Under the pieces are notes generated by a model. That model searched no databases. It was not told the origin of the DNA and saw only the letters and a list, made by a program, of their open reading frames with translations. The translations under genes and the position numbers were made by a program. Source: Thereva unica (Eukaryota > Arthropoda > Insecta > Diptera > Therevidae). Taken from it: a DNA stretch of 64,000 nt. Shown here in pieces: positions 1 through 11,321 of the stretch (positions are counted from its first letter, which is position 1; every line of letters starts with the position of its first letter). The stretch lies in contig OX465281.1 of the NCBI GenBank assembly GCA_949987705.1, forward strand, positions 197,891,112-197,955,111, read 5' to 3'.

Positions 1-180
1 TTTAAATATGTCCTCGAATTCTTTATAAAAATATTGTGTCAAACGTATTATTTGAGTACATTTGTATAGTTTGAGGACCTGGGCTCAAAATATACATCAG
101 ATACCGGATATGTTTATGTTTTAAATATGTCCTCGAATTCTTTATAAATATATAAAGTATATTTTCAGGGCACATGGTAT

Positions 181-359
181 GGTTCTACACGAGCGTACAG
201 CGGACTCATTTGTGTGCGTTCGAAAAGTCCATTTGGGGGGAAGAGGGTGAGAGAAGAAGGGTGACTGGGCAGTTTTTTTCTCGTCTTCTATCACCCTCTT
301 TCCCACAAACGACTTTTCGGACACATTTTTGTGTGTTCGTTGTACGCTCGTGTAGGACC
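181..359. mobile_element. Foldback MITE with long imperfect arms
   Basis: The left arm begins GGTTCTACACGAGCGTACA and the right arm ends with its near reverse complement. The arms run inward about 60 bases on each side and share the GTGTGCGTTCG/GTGTGTTCG block. The sequence continues inward as a second hairpin around an AGAGGGTGA...TCACCCTCT core. It interrupts the left inverted-duplication copy. No clear target duplication was found. The open frames here are by-products of the palindrome. Confidence 0.7.
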
Positions 360-1143
360 GCCATATTATTTCGAGATATTGCCGTCGAAATATTGTGTCA
401 AACGTATTATTTGAGTACATTTGTATAGTTGGTCAGAAACCTGGTCAGAAAAAATTATGTTATACTGTGTTCGAATATATGAACATACTGTGTTCGAATA
501 AATTGTATTTATTTGTAATTTTTTGAACTTTTTTTATACTTAGAAGGTGCCCTCCAATTATATATTTATGTATATACATATTTATTCGCCAAAAAAGGCG
601 CACTTAAGCTTAAATAATTGCCAGCGCCTAATTCTTAATTAAATTGATTCAAGAAAATATAAAATTACTAATTCTTCTTATTGTAATAGCACCGTCTATT
701 GTGTTTTTATTAAAAGAGGAGTGAATGGAATATCCTTTTAAAAAGTATTGCAAATTCGGCAACATTGCTTATCATAGAAAACTTTGGAATTGTTAGGTTT
801 AAAATCGTGATCATAGACAAAGTAATTCTCAAATTTAAACATTGTTAAGAAATTCATAATGTCCAGAAACCAATGTAGATTTATTAAAAAAATATGATCA
901 AGGATTTGAGAGAAGTTTTTGTTTTGAAAACATTGTTCTTTAGCTTTTATGTTTAACAAAATAGCATTTGTGATACATTCCTTGAATAAAAACTTAGTTT
1001 TTTGAGGACACTGCATTGAAATAATGCATGTTGTGAAATATGTAAATTCGACGATAAATTATCTCGTGCCCTTCATACATTAAACGGTTTTATAGCGGGT
1101 TTTATAGAAGTCGCAAGGAAATGTGTTTTTTTTTTTCAAGACA

Positions 1144-1217
1144 ATCTAAACTACAGGCCTATAAGCTGTCATTTATGTGAGAATTTATATTCCGCGGAAC
1201 AGGCCTGTAGTTTAGAT
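1144..1217. repeat. 74-bp hairpin with perfect 17-bp arms
   Basis: ATCTAAACTACAGGCCT at 1144-1160 is the exact reverse complement of 1201-1217, with a 40-base loop. It is probably a very small MITE or the ends of one. No target duplication was recognised. Confidence 0.6.
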
Positions 1218-2271
1218 GGGCTTGGTTTTTCCCTCACAGTAGCGCTAGCGTAACCGTACTGGGTCTGCGTAAACTGTAAGCAATTCCAAGTCCATCGTAA
1301 TGATAACCTTGGCAATTCCCATTCGCATTTATTGTATAACTACATACATATGCATTACAATAGGTAGATCTAAAGGCTAGAAATTAACAAGTCTTTCATC
1401 TTCATTTGGTAAATGAGTGAAAGGCGAACAGCTATATGCGCAAATTCTTCAAATTTGTGCTCAGCGCTCAGCAATGATGTTCTTACATACACGCACACAA
1501 CCAATCAAAAATGTTTGGGTTAAGGAATTGCCAAGTAGAAAAATGAAGTGCTGTGAAGTTAATCCAAATTCATAATGGAGGATTATACATTTCTTTAAAA
1601 CTCGATCGATGTTGGTATCAAATAAAAAGAAATGATAAATACAATAAGTTCTGTAACTTCAATTTGAATGATTACAATGTACAAAATAATAATAATAATT
1701 AAAAATAATTTCAAAAATTGTTGCTTGCTTGCTGAAATGTCAAAAATTGCTGCTGTCTGAGCATCGTTTTATATATTAAACGAGGACAGATTTTGGAGGT
1801 AACGTATTATTCAAGGCCATCTGTATGCTTTCGGGACAGGATTGATAGTTCGGTCTGATATAATGTAACGCATAAACGATTCTTCGATTTGTTGCAAGTT
1901 GCAGGGATGAATGCTGAATATTGAATTTATTCTAACAAGACAACGATAACTTCCCGCTGCACAAGAAGGACAAGGTGAAACGGATGAACGTTTAATTTAT
2001 TTTGGTTTTATTATGTATGAGTAATAAATGTTATATATTTATTATTATTGTTTAATAAAACATACTTTTTTACCCATATTCATTGCATTTTTGTCACTTT
2101 TTTAAACATGTCTAAATAATATTATACTTCCTTATTCAATCAATTCTGTTATCGTATTTTTGCCCTGTTATTGAATGCAAAACCATACTATTGTTATATA
2201 ACAGTATGATTTTGCATGATAGTTAGTTTAGTTTTCTGATATAAAATAACTTTTAGGTTCATTAAGGGTAA

Positions 2272-2469
2272 GTGTGTACTATCTCAAAAACGTTTTCTTC
2301 AGTTTATTTTTTAAGCAATGTTGATAAAAGACTGATAATGGAGGTTGTACTAAGGAATGCTGCAGATTATTTCCAAACCAAAGTTTACATCAGAGTGATG
2401 ATAGAAGTTTTAGAGCCGTTTGCTTCGGGAAATTTTGTAACTGGTAAGTTGTATAGCGATATATTTTAG
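2272..2469 (+). other. Short open frame, possible exon of unknown gene
   Basis: A 65-codon frame runs here. The part from about 2302 to 2446 has ordinary protein-like composition and is followed by a good splice donor (GTAAGT at 2444-2449). A possible acceptor (TTTTCTTCAG) sits just upstream near 2302. No family was recognised and no neighbouring exon was found. It may be a captured exon, since a fragment of the gene at 11.3-15.9 kb lies 240 bases downstream, or chance. Low certainty. Confidence 0.25.
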
Positions 2470-2575
2470 AAGCTCTATAAAACTTAGACATAGATAATCT
2501 AATAACTGCAGTTATAAAATAACTGACCATTTACAGTTTTATAAATGTCTCGGCAACGTTTAACAAACGTTTTTT

Positions 2576-2904
2576 AGACAATCGACATTTATGTTATTTT
2601 CTTCTTGATTTGCAGGAAATTGCCCAAAAAGTGTTTCTTTACTTTCTGGATTTTTGACAAAATTATCATATCATCAAATTATCAAAATTTGAAAATTCAA
2701 AACTCGAAAGCTTTGAACAAGGAATAAGCTCTTCTACACCGAACAGTTCTTTATTAAAAAATTCAAGTACTTTTCCTGCAAAAACTTGTCGGGCAAAAAC
2801 TTGAATGGTGGGGATAATTTTGTCAAAAATCCAGAAAGTAAAGAAACACTTTTTGGGCAATTTCCTGCAAATCAAGAAGAAAATAACATAAATGTCGATT
2901 GTCT
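2576..2904. repeat. Perfect 92-bp inverted repeat around a captured exon fragment
   Basis: 2576-2667 and 2813-2904 read as exact reverse complements over 92 bases. The 145-base loop holds, at about 2691-2765, a copy of the beginning of exon 2 of the Crypton-like gene (compare 13255-13330). The shared run includes GGAATAAGCTCTTCTACACC and GAACAGTTCTTTATTA. The copied exon is in the same strand sense and carries several substitutions. Perfect arms suggest a recent origin or arm homogenisation. No target duplication was seen. Confidence 0.75.
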
Positions 2905-3137
2905 ATGTGTATGCCGCTTTTCAAGATACCCACATACATACAAAAACTTGTCAATTGACAACTTGCAAGAAATCGCAGGACTGAAAACCTCCGGCTAATT
3001 CCTGCATGAGGGGAAGTGAAAATTTCCCCGCTTTTTCTGTAATGAGAAAACAAAGAAACACAAATTGGGCGAATTCTTGCTCCCGCCGGATCCCACATTC
3101 GAGTTCTGGAACAAAGCTTAGATTTCATCATTATTAA

Positions 3138-3567
3138 AGGTGGATTTACATATCTGACATTTTTCCGTCACGCCGCCACAGCTGATCATTTCTGTCGCAG
3201 ATAGTTAATAATGCATTTTACATTTGTGACAAATTCTGTCGCAGCCAAAAACAATCGTGAATTTTGACAATTGACGTGAAGAGAGTAAAAACAACTAAAC
3301 TAAACAACTAAACAAAGAAACAATTTTTAATTAAACCTCTTTACGTCCACGCAAAACCAAACAAATCCAAATAAACAAACATTTCAGTTACACATAACCT
3401 AAAATTTTACTTACAATCAGCTGTTTCTATGACCCTGTCACAGGAAAAGTTGAAGTTCGTTCAGCTCTGCTCCGTGACGGTAAGATGTCGCAGAAACTGC
3501 TTCCTATTGGTCGAAATTGCAAGAAAGAACGGAGCGGCAGAAAAACGTGGGATATGTAAATCCACTT
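3138..3567. mobile_element. Harbinger-like MITE, TAA target duplication
   Basis: The left end AGGTGGATTTACATATC and the right end (complement AAGTGGATTTACATATC) are inverted, and TAA flanks both sides (3135-3137, 3568-3570). The 3-bp TAA duplication and non-coding interior are typical of PIF/Harbinger-type MITEs. Length is 430 bp. Confidence 0.8.
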
Positions 3568-3570
3568 TAA

Positions 3571-4421
3571 TCCTTCTGATGATTAGATTTTATCAATGAT
3601 CACTCGATGTAATCTTGATTATTGATTGATTTAATCCTGATTGATTCAATCATGATTGGTTTTAATCATGATTATTAGTCTGATTAAAAAATAAGTTAAT
3701 TATGCCCAAAACTGGCTGTGTAACTACAATAGAATTAAGACGGCTTAAGATACCTCGTTAAATTTTCTTAAGACTGTCTATTTCTTTGCAAAAAGTAATA
3801 AATCTTAAGCTTTATAGCTGAGCTTAAGTCATTACGTTTTGGCAGAAAACCATACCAAAGAGATTTTTACGAGGAATCTTAAGACGTTTTAAGACCATTT
3901 AGTTTGCCCTAATGTTGATATTAATGTTATGGTCAAAACCACATTGATTAATTATGTAAAACAAACAATCATTCTCATTTTCATATTTTTAATTTATAAA
4001 ATATGAAAGTTTCGAATATAGACTCGCTTTTTCTCATCACTTGTCTATTTTAATTTCATTTTGTGTCACCTAAGTGTTCCATTTTAATTTCCTTTCAGTC
4101 ACAGTGATGAACAGACGTTTTTTATTAGGAGGAACAATTTCTTTCCAGGTTGCGCCAAAAAAAACAATACACTAAAAAAGCTACTTTGAATTTGAAGTTC
4201 AACAAAAAATGAATTTTATTGCCGTATAACATGTAAATTATTGAATTTTTGTGCCCTTTATTTCACCTGAATTACAAGCGAATAAACTCAAACCGAAACT
4301 CTCGCCATCAGAAGCCTCAAAAGAAGCGACCGTCTAAACAACGGCATCCATAATACTGCATTTCAGTGTATTTCAGGCTTTAATTGAATAGGCTCACGTT
4401 GTAAAGTAACGGATTTATTTG
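3571..4421. other. Non-coding stretch, GATTA-rich at its start
   Basis: 3575-3700 is a degenerate series of GATT/AATC motifs and looks like decayed simple repeat. From 3700 to 4421 only AT-rich sequence with scattered stops is seen. No gene or repeat was recognised. Confidence 0.5.
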
Positions 4422-4429
4422 GTCAAGTC

Positions 4430-5188
4430 CAGTGTTGCCACTCGCTGAGCGCTTTGTCGTATCCATTCTAGCACAGAAAAAGTATCCAAACGTATCCATA
4501 ACCGTTCTGTAGGTACAAATACGATACTAAATGGACAAATGATTGTACATTGGTTTAAATAAAAATTAAAAAGGTCATTTTCAGTAACAAATCTAAATAT
4601 GGAAACAGGAAATTACTTAAAGATGCCGTAACTCGTAATTATTAAGAAATTAGCCATCGATCGCACTAACTTCACAGCACTGCAATACGATACAATACGC
4701 ACACAACAAGTAACGTAATTGTTTTTCACTTTTAAAACCCCACATGAACATGACAAGATAAAATAAGCATAACCGTGTTTAATGAAACTGAAAAAAAAAA
4801 CGTATAGCTCAAGCCAGCTCAGAGAAGAGTAGCTGTGAAAAAAGTAGAGCAAGAAATCTTGCCGGAAGTTGCTCTACCAAAAAAGGTAGAACAGAAAACC
4901 ATGCTTTAAGTTCCTCCAGTTCTAACACATTGCTGAGATATCTCAACCTAGAGTAGCTCATTAAACACAACTCATAATGAAAAGTAGGTCGTAGCTTTAA
5001 GAAAAAATGTAGCAGATAGATTAGACAACAAATGTTAAGTAATAGATATAGATTTTGAAAAATGAATACAAAATTACGACAAGCGCGAACGTATCCTTTT
5101 TCGCAAAAACGTATCATTGTATCCACATGATTTTTTTCCACTAAATAGTATCCAAAATGATACGAACGTATCCAAAGTGGCAGCACTG
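4430..5188. mobile_element. hAT-like MITE with 8-bp target duplication
   Basis: The ends are CAGTGTTGCCAC and GTGGCAGCACTG, inverted. They are flanked on both sides by GTCAAGTC (4422-4429 and 5189-5196). The CAGTG start and 8-bp duplication are hAT hallmarks. Degenerate GTATCC motifs recur near both ends. The interior has no long coding frame; the frame at 4809-5186 on the minus strand has no recognisable domain. Confidence 0.85.
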
Positions 5189-5228
5189 GTCAAGTCTTGC
5201 TAGCTGAATAGCCAAGCAAGTTCAGTTT

Positions 5229-6166
5229 GGAGTGGAAGAATTAAAGGGAATTATATATTTTCACTTCCTCTCTGGACTCCGACTTGGTCAGTCGCATCAT
5301 TTTTAGTATCAATTTTAGTGGAAAGGCTAATCAGTGCTTAGATTTGTTATTGGGTTTTCATATAGTTCAGTGCTTAACAAGATGAGTGTTTTTGGTTTTA
5401 AATAAGTTTTTTTCTTTGTTTTTTAATTATTTATTGAATTTTGAATTGTCCATTGCTTGTTTAATTCTTTTACAAATTTTCTTATACATGTGCTTTTGAT
5501 AAAATTTTAAATTTTTAATATTACATATAATCATCCTTTTTCAGGTGTTTTTTTTAGCTTTTAAAGTTTAAATTTGTTTCTTTTTTTAAATCACCTGGCC
5601 ACTTTTACTGCCTTTTTTGGAATTTTAAAAGAGTTTTCTTATCCATGTGGTTAGTGGGTCCCGTTAGTTTTTGCTAACAGTACACCTTTCGACAAAGGAA
5701 TTTAATTTTACGGTATAGTTTACCGAATTTTTGGATAGCGGCATTATTCAAATCCCGTTATTTTGCCTAAGGAAAGAAAAAGGAATTTAATTTTACGGTA
5801 TAGTTTACCGAATTTTTGGATAGCGGCATTATTCAAATCCCGTTATTTTGCCTAAGGAAAGAAAAATTTTTCCATTGTTTTTTTTGGTGTGTTTACCGTT
5901 TCACCTTGTGCCTTGCTAGTGTGTTTAGTGTTTTTTTTTTGTCTTTTGGTTCCTTCCTTGTGGTTTTTATTCATTGTGAGATAGTGATAGTTTTAGTTGG
6001 GAAAATAAACCAAAGTTTATTCTTGCATTCATATAAAAATTTATGGTCATTTCAATAGAATCCTGTCGGACACTTCAATTCCTTGACTCTAATAAACCCT
6101 TTCTTGAATATAGATCACAAATTTTCCAGTGCTTCCCGTTAACCTCATTATCAATCTTACACAGAA
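5229..6166 (+). repeat. 938-bp tandem duplicate of flank plus 5' leader of the gag-only element
   Basis: 5229-5425 is repeated almost exactly from 6167, and the unit between matches the 5' leader of the intact minus-strand element at 24938-25766. The duplicated unit starts 33 bases upstream of the element 5' end, so it includes host flank (the ATATATTTT site). It therefore arose by tandem duplication after insertion, not by a second insertion. Inside it an 85-bp segment is itself tandemly doubled (5697-5781, 5782-5866); the minus-strand element has it once. Confidence 0.75.
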
Positions 6167-6360
6167 GGAGTGGAAGAATTAAAGGGAATTATATATTTTC
6201 ACTTCCTCTCTGGACTCCGACTTGGTCAGTCGCATCATTTTTAGTATCAATTTTAGTGGAAAGGCTAATCAGTGCTTAGATTTGTTATTGAGTTTTATAT
6301 AGTTCAGTGCTTAACAAGATGAAGTGTTTTTGGTTTTAAATAAGTTTTTTTCTTTGTTTT

Positions 6361-8672
6361 TTAACACGTTCGCGGACTGTAAAAATTTCAGGGAGCTGCA
6401 AAAATAGACAGGCAATGTTTTTTTTAAACTAGTTGTACTATCCGAAATCTGTTTAGACATATATTATAAGAGTAGTCAGAATATCATATTTTAACCGTTA
6501 TATACAATGAATGCTATAGCATCTACGACGATATACATCAAATTTTTCAACTAGGTATGACGTAAATGCCATAGCATTCATTTATAGAATACATGAGAAA
6601 AAGAGGTTTATTAAAGTTTCATTACATTATTTATTCAACAGTAGATATTTATTAGTCTACATATAAAAAAATTAAAAAAATAAATCCATAATTTCGTAGT
6701 ATATGAAAACAAAACTAAATATATCAGTGCATCATTGTGATTGAATGTTTTGAGGACTCCATGTCCGAATTGGAGTTATTGTGATCTTCAGGAGGTAAAT
6801 GCCATTGTTGGAAGCACTGTCCAGGACACAGTGGAGGTTTATTTACACAGTTTTGACATCGGTATGCTGTGAATTTTATTATTTTTTGCCTGTAACAATA
6901 TTTGCACTTCAGAAAATATGTCTTACGTTTGTAATTTAATGGTACCGGAATTTTTTCCTGATAGTGTGCACCTTGAAAATTTGTTGTCGGAGTGTATCTA
7001 ACATGCTTTTGTGAGTTGCCATTATGAAGCACAAAGTCACGACCATTTGAATTCTGTGGTATTTTTAAAAGCGTATTTATTAGATTGTCTCTAAAATCAA
7101 GGAAACCAATATTTGAATCATTTATCTTCTTATAAATGTAATAAGAATTCCATACAGAAATATCTAGTAGATGGAATAGAACCTTCTTGTACCAACGGAT
7201 AGATTTTTTAGGTGAGGAATAATATGATATCATTTGATCACATCTGTCTACGCCAGACATATTTGCGTTGTAATTAGCAATCTCTATTGGCTTTTTCTTT
7301 GAGATACCATATTTATTTTGTACGTCAATTATTTTGGGATGGTTTTCCGTTGTGATACAAAGCACGTCCCGCTTGTCCTTCCACTTACCAACATAGACGT
7401 TTCCCTGTCTTCGCCATATATGTTCTCCTCTTTTCAATTTTTTTTGCGTTACGCCTTTTGGATTCATTTTGCGATTGGTACGTAAGGTTCCAGTGGTATG
7501 AGTTCTCAAACTAAGCAATCGATTGCTCAGTCCAATACTATTATAGTAGCTGTCCATAAATAACGAATGGCCCTTCGATAAATATGGTTTCATTAGTCTC
7601 ATAACCACAGAATCCACTACAGATAAGGAAGACACCTCATTTGTTACTTTTCCTTTATATATTTCTATATTGATGGCATAGCCATCATGTGTGCAAAGCT
7701 CGTAGAATTTAATTCCGTACTTATTTTTCTTTGATTTTATAAATGTGCGAAAACTTAGTCTTCCTCGATGCAGCATCATAGATTCATCTAACGATAAATT
7801 TTTCCCAGGTTTATATGCGGTTTGAAATGAACTATTTAAAAGCTTCAGAAGCTCGGAAATCTTAGATAATCTGTCATTAGTTGGTACGGATTCGCAATTC
7901 AAGCAACGCAATAGCTGTTCAAACCTGCGCCCTGACATAAATGCCCCGAAAATTGGGTGATAATATAACGGATTGTTAGACCAGTTCGAACGAATTTTAG
8001 GTGTGGGTATTTGAGCCTGCAACAAACAAAGGCCAAAGAATACCTCCATTTCCTGAAAGCTTGTTTCTTTGAAACTCTGTATCTGGCAATTTCTCGTACA
8101 CGGACGTGATAGAGACAACAATTTTTTCCCATATTCATTTGTGCAACTAACAATTAAATTCATTTTCGTTAGACCAAATTTTATCGAAAATCTCCTTCGA
8201 AGTTTTACACTTTTTCACATCATTAGCTACACCCATTGAAGACCAATCAAAGTAGAAGTCTTGTATTTCTGCAGTATCTTCATTCCACAAGGTAGTTGTC
8301 TCATCTATCCCATTTGAAATATTTATGTTGTTAGAATCCTCTAAATCAGAAGATGATGATGTTGATAAACCCATATTATTTGACAAAAATATATTAGGGG
8401 TACTCTCTCTTGAGTTTTCGCTGAATTGTCCATATCCTATCACAAGGGTTTCCATCAAATTTACTGATTTCATTTCCAATTATTTCTATAATACACTTAC
8501 CTATATCTTCATCTGAATCAGAATGATCAAATAATCTCAAAATTCGCGCACGCTTTTTATGTGAATTCATTTTCCTTCAAGAAATTTATACGCTATAAGA
8601 GACACAGTGACCAGAGAGCTTACTTTGACAATGGGAAACAAAAGCGGGGAATCACCAAAAAATCTCGCAATA
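6361..8672 (-). mobile_element. piggyBac-family transposon (right end unresolved)
   Basis: One terminus is clear. TTAA at 6361-6364 is followed by CACGTTCGCGGACTGTA, and the insertion splits leader sequence that is continuous at 5425. Insertion at TTAA is the rule for piggyBac. The transposase gene runs on the minus strand. The opposite terminus was not found; imperfectly similar sequence (TACAGTGGCACCC at 9167) lies past the Tc1-like MITE, so the true end may be near 9170-9200 or lost. The stated end is therefore a minimum. Confidence 0.7.
6724..8570 (-). pseudogene. piggyBac transposase, frameshifted
   Basis: This encodes a DDE transposase of the piggyBac family (cut-and-paste at TTAA). 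The 479-codon frame 6724-8163 carries the three catalytic-aspartate contexts LDESM, MDSYY and VDRCDQM in order. It ends in the cysteine-rich C-terminal domain (CKYCYRQ ... CPGQCFQQW). The N-terminal part is in other frames. An acidic, serine-rich segment occupies 8147-8479, and the probable start is ATG at 8570, giving the basic opening and SDSDED stretch usual in this family. At least two frameshifts (near 8160 and 8470-8490) separate these parts, so the gene is probably dead. A tiny intron near 8480-8515 is conceivable but would be very short. Confidence 0.85.
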
Positions 8673-8674
8673 TA

Positions 8675-9166
8675 CACTACCGTGCAAAAGTATAAGGACA
8701 TCATCGAAAAAATCGATTTTTTGAGTTTGTGATTGTGTTTTTATTGTGTTCAACAGCATTTTATGAGTTATGAAGGAACCAAAAATTCTTATTTTTAAGC
8801 ATCAATGTAATTTCTGTAATTTCAAATGTAATAACTATTATTTTATTTCAAACTACTTAAATATAGGCGCTGATGTCTTAGACAGCCATTCTGTAACGTT
8901 TCAGTTCGTGTCGGTTCTTTCGCCCTCTGGTGTGTTCTGTGTGCACTAAAACTGTTACATTCATTCCCGTCATTGTTTACTCGGGCAAAACTGATTGTGA
9001 TAGCTGGAAATGGCTCGAAAAAAGGAAATTCACTTGAAAAACTTTCACGAATACTAGTTTATATACAAGATTTAATTATAAAATGCTGTTGAACACAATA
9101 AAAAACAATCACAAACTCAAAAAATCGGATTTTTCGAGGATGTCCTTATACTTTTGCACGGTAGTG
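8675..9166. mobile_element. Tc1-like MITE with TA target duplication
   Basis: Inverted ends of about 65 bases start CACTACCGTGCAAAAGTATA. TA lies on both sides (8673-8674, 9167-9168). The GCAAAAGTATAAGGACA motif is typical of Tc1/mariner-type ends. The 492-bp interior is non-coding. It sits just beyond the piggyBac transposase gene. Confidence 0.85.
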
Positions 9167-9301
9167 TACAGTGGCACCCACAACGTACTTTTGAGGAACA
9201 CATAGTACTACTACTTACCGACAGATGTCTGCACTGTATGAGTCAATGAAGTTTACCTCATTAGATCCTTAATAATTTCATTTCATAAGAAAAGAAGCGA
9301 A

Positions 9302-9600
9302 AATGTTAAAAGCCCTACACGGTCTGGGGATTCGCAAGCACGGGGTGAGGGTCTAGTTAAAAATATCCTGATCCAAGTTGGAGAAAATCAAGGTAAAATA
9401 TCTCCTAAGAGACATAAAAGCCCAAAAAAAAAGACTTAAAAAAAATCTTCAGTGGCAGATTTCGTAGGAAAAAGAAATTCAGATCCTCCCATTGAGGGTT
9501 TAGATTGTGAATCGATCAGTTCAAAGGACTCCTTATTGATACTCCAAGATGATACTGGCCTCATTAACTATGGGTCCTTACAACCTCCATTAGTGATGTT
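9302..9600 (+). pseudogene. C-terminal remnant of the retrotransposon gag
   Basis: The conceptual translation matches the C-terminal part of the intact gag at 23348-24871. Shared features include the SPTRSG motif, the basic SPKR...KK run, SSVAD, DPLIE/DPPIE, and DCESISS followed by a LILQDDTG-like stretch. An in-frame stop in the lysine run breaks it. Everything N-terminal, including the zinc knuckles, is absent. It shows that this is a second, older and deleted member of the family. Confidence 0.75.
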
Positions 9601-9812
9601 TATATCTTATTAGTTCAAGTATATACGTCCAGTATAATCAACACACTATCATATCTATGTGTCTAACCCTACTTTTAATTTATCCCTGAACCAGAGTCGG
9701 TGTGAGTGTGAGCATGTCGGCCCAACATCCTGAATCGATGGAAAAATTTTTCTTCGTTTATCATTGTTCTGAGCATCTGCTCGATTTGCACTACCAGTTT
9801 GCACTACCACTA

Positions 9813-10537
9813 CTACAATTCCAGTTGTAATTCAGAAAGCCTCAACTGTAATTCAGATTAGTCAATTGTAATTCAGAAAGCGTCAATTGTAATTCAGATT
9901 TGTCAATTGTAAATCAGAAAGCGTCAATTGTAATTCAGATTTGTCAATTGTAATTCAGAAAATATCAATTGTAATTCAGAAAATATCAATTGTAATTCAG
10001 AAAGTATCAATTGTAATTCAGAAAATTTCAACTTTCATCTCATTGATGCAATAAATTGACCAAATAATTTCAATTGAATCTTTCATTACATAATAAATAT
10101 TCTCCTAGTAACATCATGCATGATATCGTCCCATTATTACTGTTTCAATGCTAAGTTGTGTTATCTGACGCAATCTCTAATAATCTCCCAGTTGATAACC
10201 CATTTCGTGCAAATGATGTAAAGCGAATGTTTAAGCTAACTGTTAAACAAATTTAAATCTTCTGCGTTCCATACATAAGACTCCTGTTGCAGAAATTGCT
10301 GCAATTAGAAGATTTTGAATTTTTCTGAATTACAATTGACACTTTCTGAATTACAATTGACACTTTCTGAATTACAATTGATACTTTCTGAATTTCAATT
10401 GACGCTTTCTGATTTACAATTGACAAATCTGAACTACAATTGATACTATCTGAATTACAATTGACTAATCTGAATTACAATTGATACTTTCTGAATTATA
10501 GTTGATACTTTCTGAATTACAATTGGAAAAGGTGTAG
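9813..10537. mobile_element. Foldback-type element built of ~20-bp subrepeats
   Basis: The left arm (9813-10025) is a tandem series of a ~20-bp unit, TCAATTGTAATTCAGAAAG with variants. The right arm (10325-10537) is the same series inverted. The arms enclose about 300 bp of non-coding AT-rich sequence. The termini are CTAC... and ...GTAG. The intact sister element has the uninterrupted sequence at 23041-23075, so the insertion point can be read directly. A related single arm occurs at 53040-53222. Confidence 0.85.
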
Positions 10538-11321
10538 AATTTTTCTTTCTTAGTCTGCAAGAGCTCACTAATCCATGTAACTTTGTCATTAAACTATCTT
10601 TGTGTTTCACTGAATTATGAGGATTATAATCTATTACCTAAATGGCAGTAAAGGTGACATCTTTAATACATCAAGGTTGAAATTCTATTATTGATTAATC
10701 CTTTCAAGCCTGATTAGACCTCAACTAACATTGACTACATTGACAATTAATATCAACTGATTTAAAGACGTTATCCCAGCTGCGTTTTGGCCACGTTGCA
10801 AGGGACAGTTCATAGAGAGAGAATTTAGAGGCCAAATTAAGTTGTTTGTATCATTGATTCATGGTCATTATAGCTGCAAGGCTGGGGCCAGTAAGAGACC
10901 CTGGTGGTCCACTAGCTCTATTCTAGTAAAATTTAAACTACAACAACAACATATATTTTCATAGCGTCCACCATAAACAGGTATGTATTTTTATTAAACC
11001 TAAGTTTTCTTTTGCAAATATATTTTTAATTGATTATGTAGTTTAATTAACGTAACATTTAAAATATTTGAAAAGATTGCTTTGTAATTTTGTTCTTAAC
11101 TATTGTGAAATAAGGTATCATGGATCAGAATTTGATATTGAAAATTATTTAAATTTGATAATTATTTATTATTTATTAACTTATAAAATAAACTTTTAAG
11201 TTCAGTTCATAGTTTCTTTTTATTCAGTAAATTCTTCCTTCTGTTGAACTGAATGAAATTTTGTTTTTTATTCCTATGAATTAATCAAGTTTGGTGTTTC
11301 AGACGTGACAAATTTAACAAG

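Larger units (their letters stand above)
1..1520. repeat. Left copy of a large inverted duplication
   Basis: Most of this stretch reappears in reverse complement between about 30270 and 33590. Matching blocks include 66-135 with 33530-33590, 590-660 with 33050-33110, 740-1015 with 32540-32990, 1295-1375 with 31725-31750 plus 32141-32190, and 1376-1500 with 30290-30380 plus 30755-30780. The blocks occur in reversed order, so this is one inverted pair, not scattered repeats. This copy lacks several MITEs present in the other and acts as the empty site. No coding potential is seen. It may be an unrecognised large transposon family or a segmental inverted duplication. Confidence 0.8.
6201..10950 (+). 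mobile_element. Disrupted copy of the gag-only non-LTR retrotransposon
   Basis: The copy begins with the same 5' terminus as the intact minus-strand element (CACTTCCTCTCTGGACTCC). It is cut at 6361 by a piggyBac insertion, resumes near 9302 in the C-terminal part of gag, and ends with (CAA)n at 10941-10950. The 9-bp string ATATATTTT lies just before the 5' end (6191-6199) and just after the 3' tail (10951-10959), a plausible target duplication. About 2 kb of the middle, including most of gag, is missing compared with the intact copy. A Tc1-like MITE and a foldback element are also nested in it. Confidence 0.75.

Noticed and set aside
142..428. Overlapping open frames on both strands at 142-428
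   Set aside because: They lie entirely in a foldback MITE; mirrored open frames are a by-product of the palindrome.
8480..8516. A 37-base intron in the piggyBac transposase
   Set aside because: GT and AG are present but the distance is shorter than functional insect introns; a frameshift is simpler.
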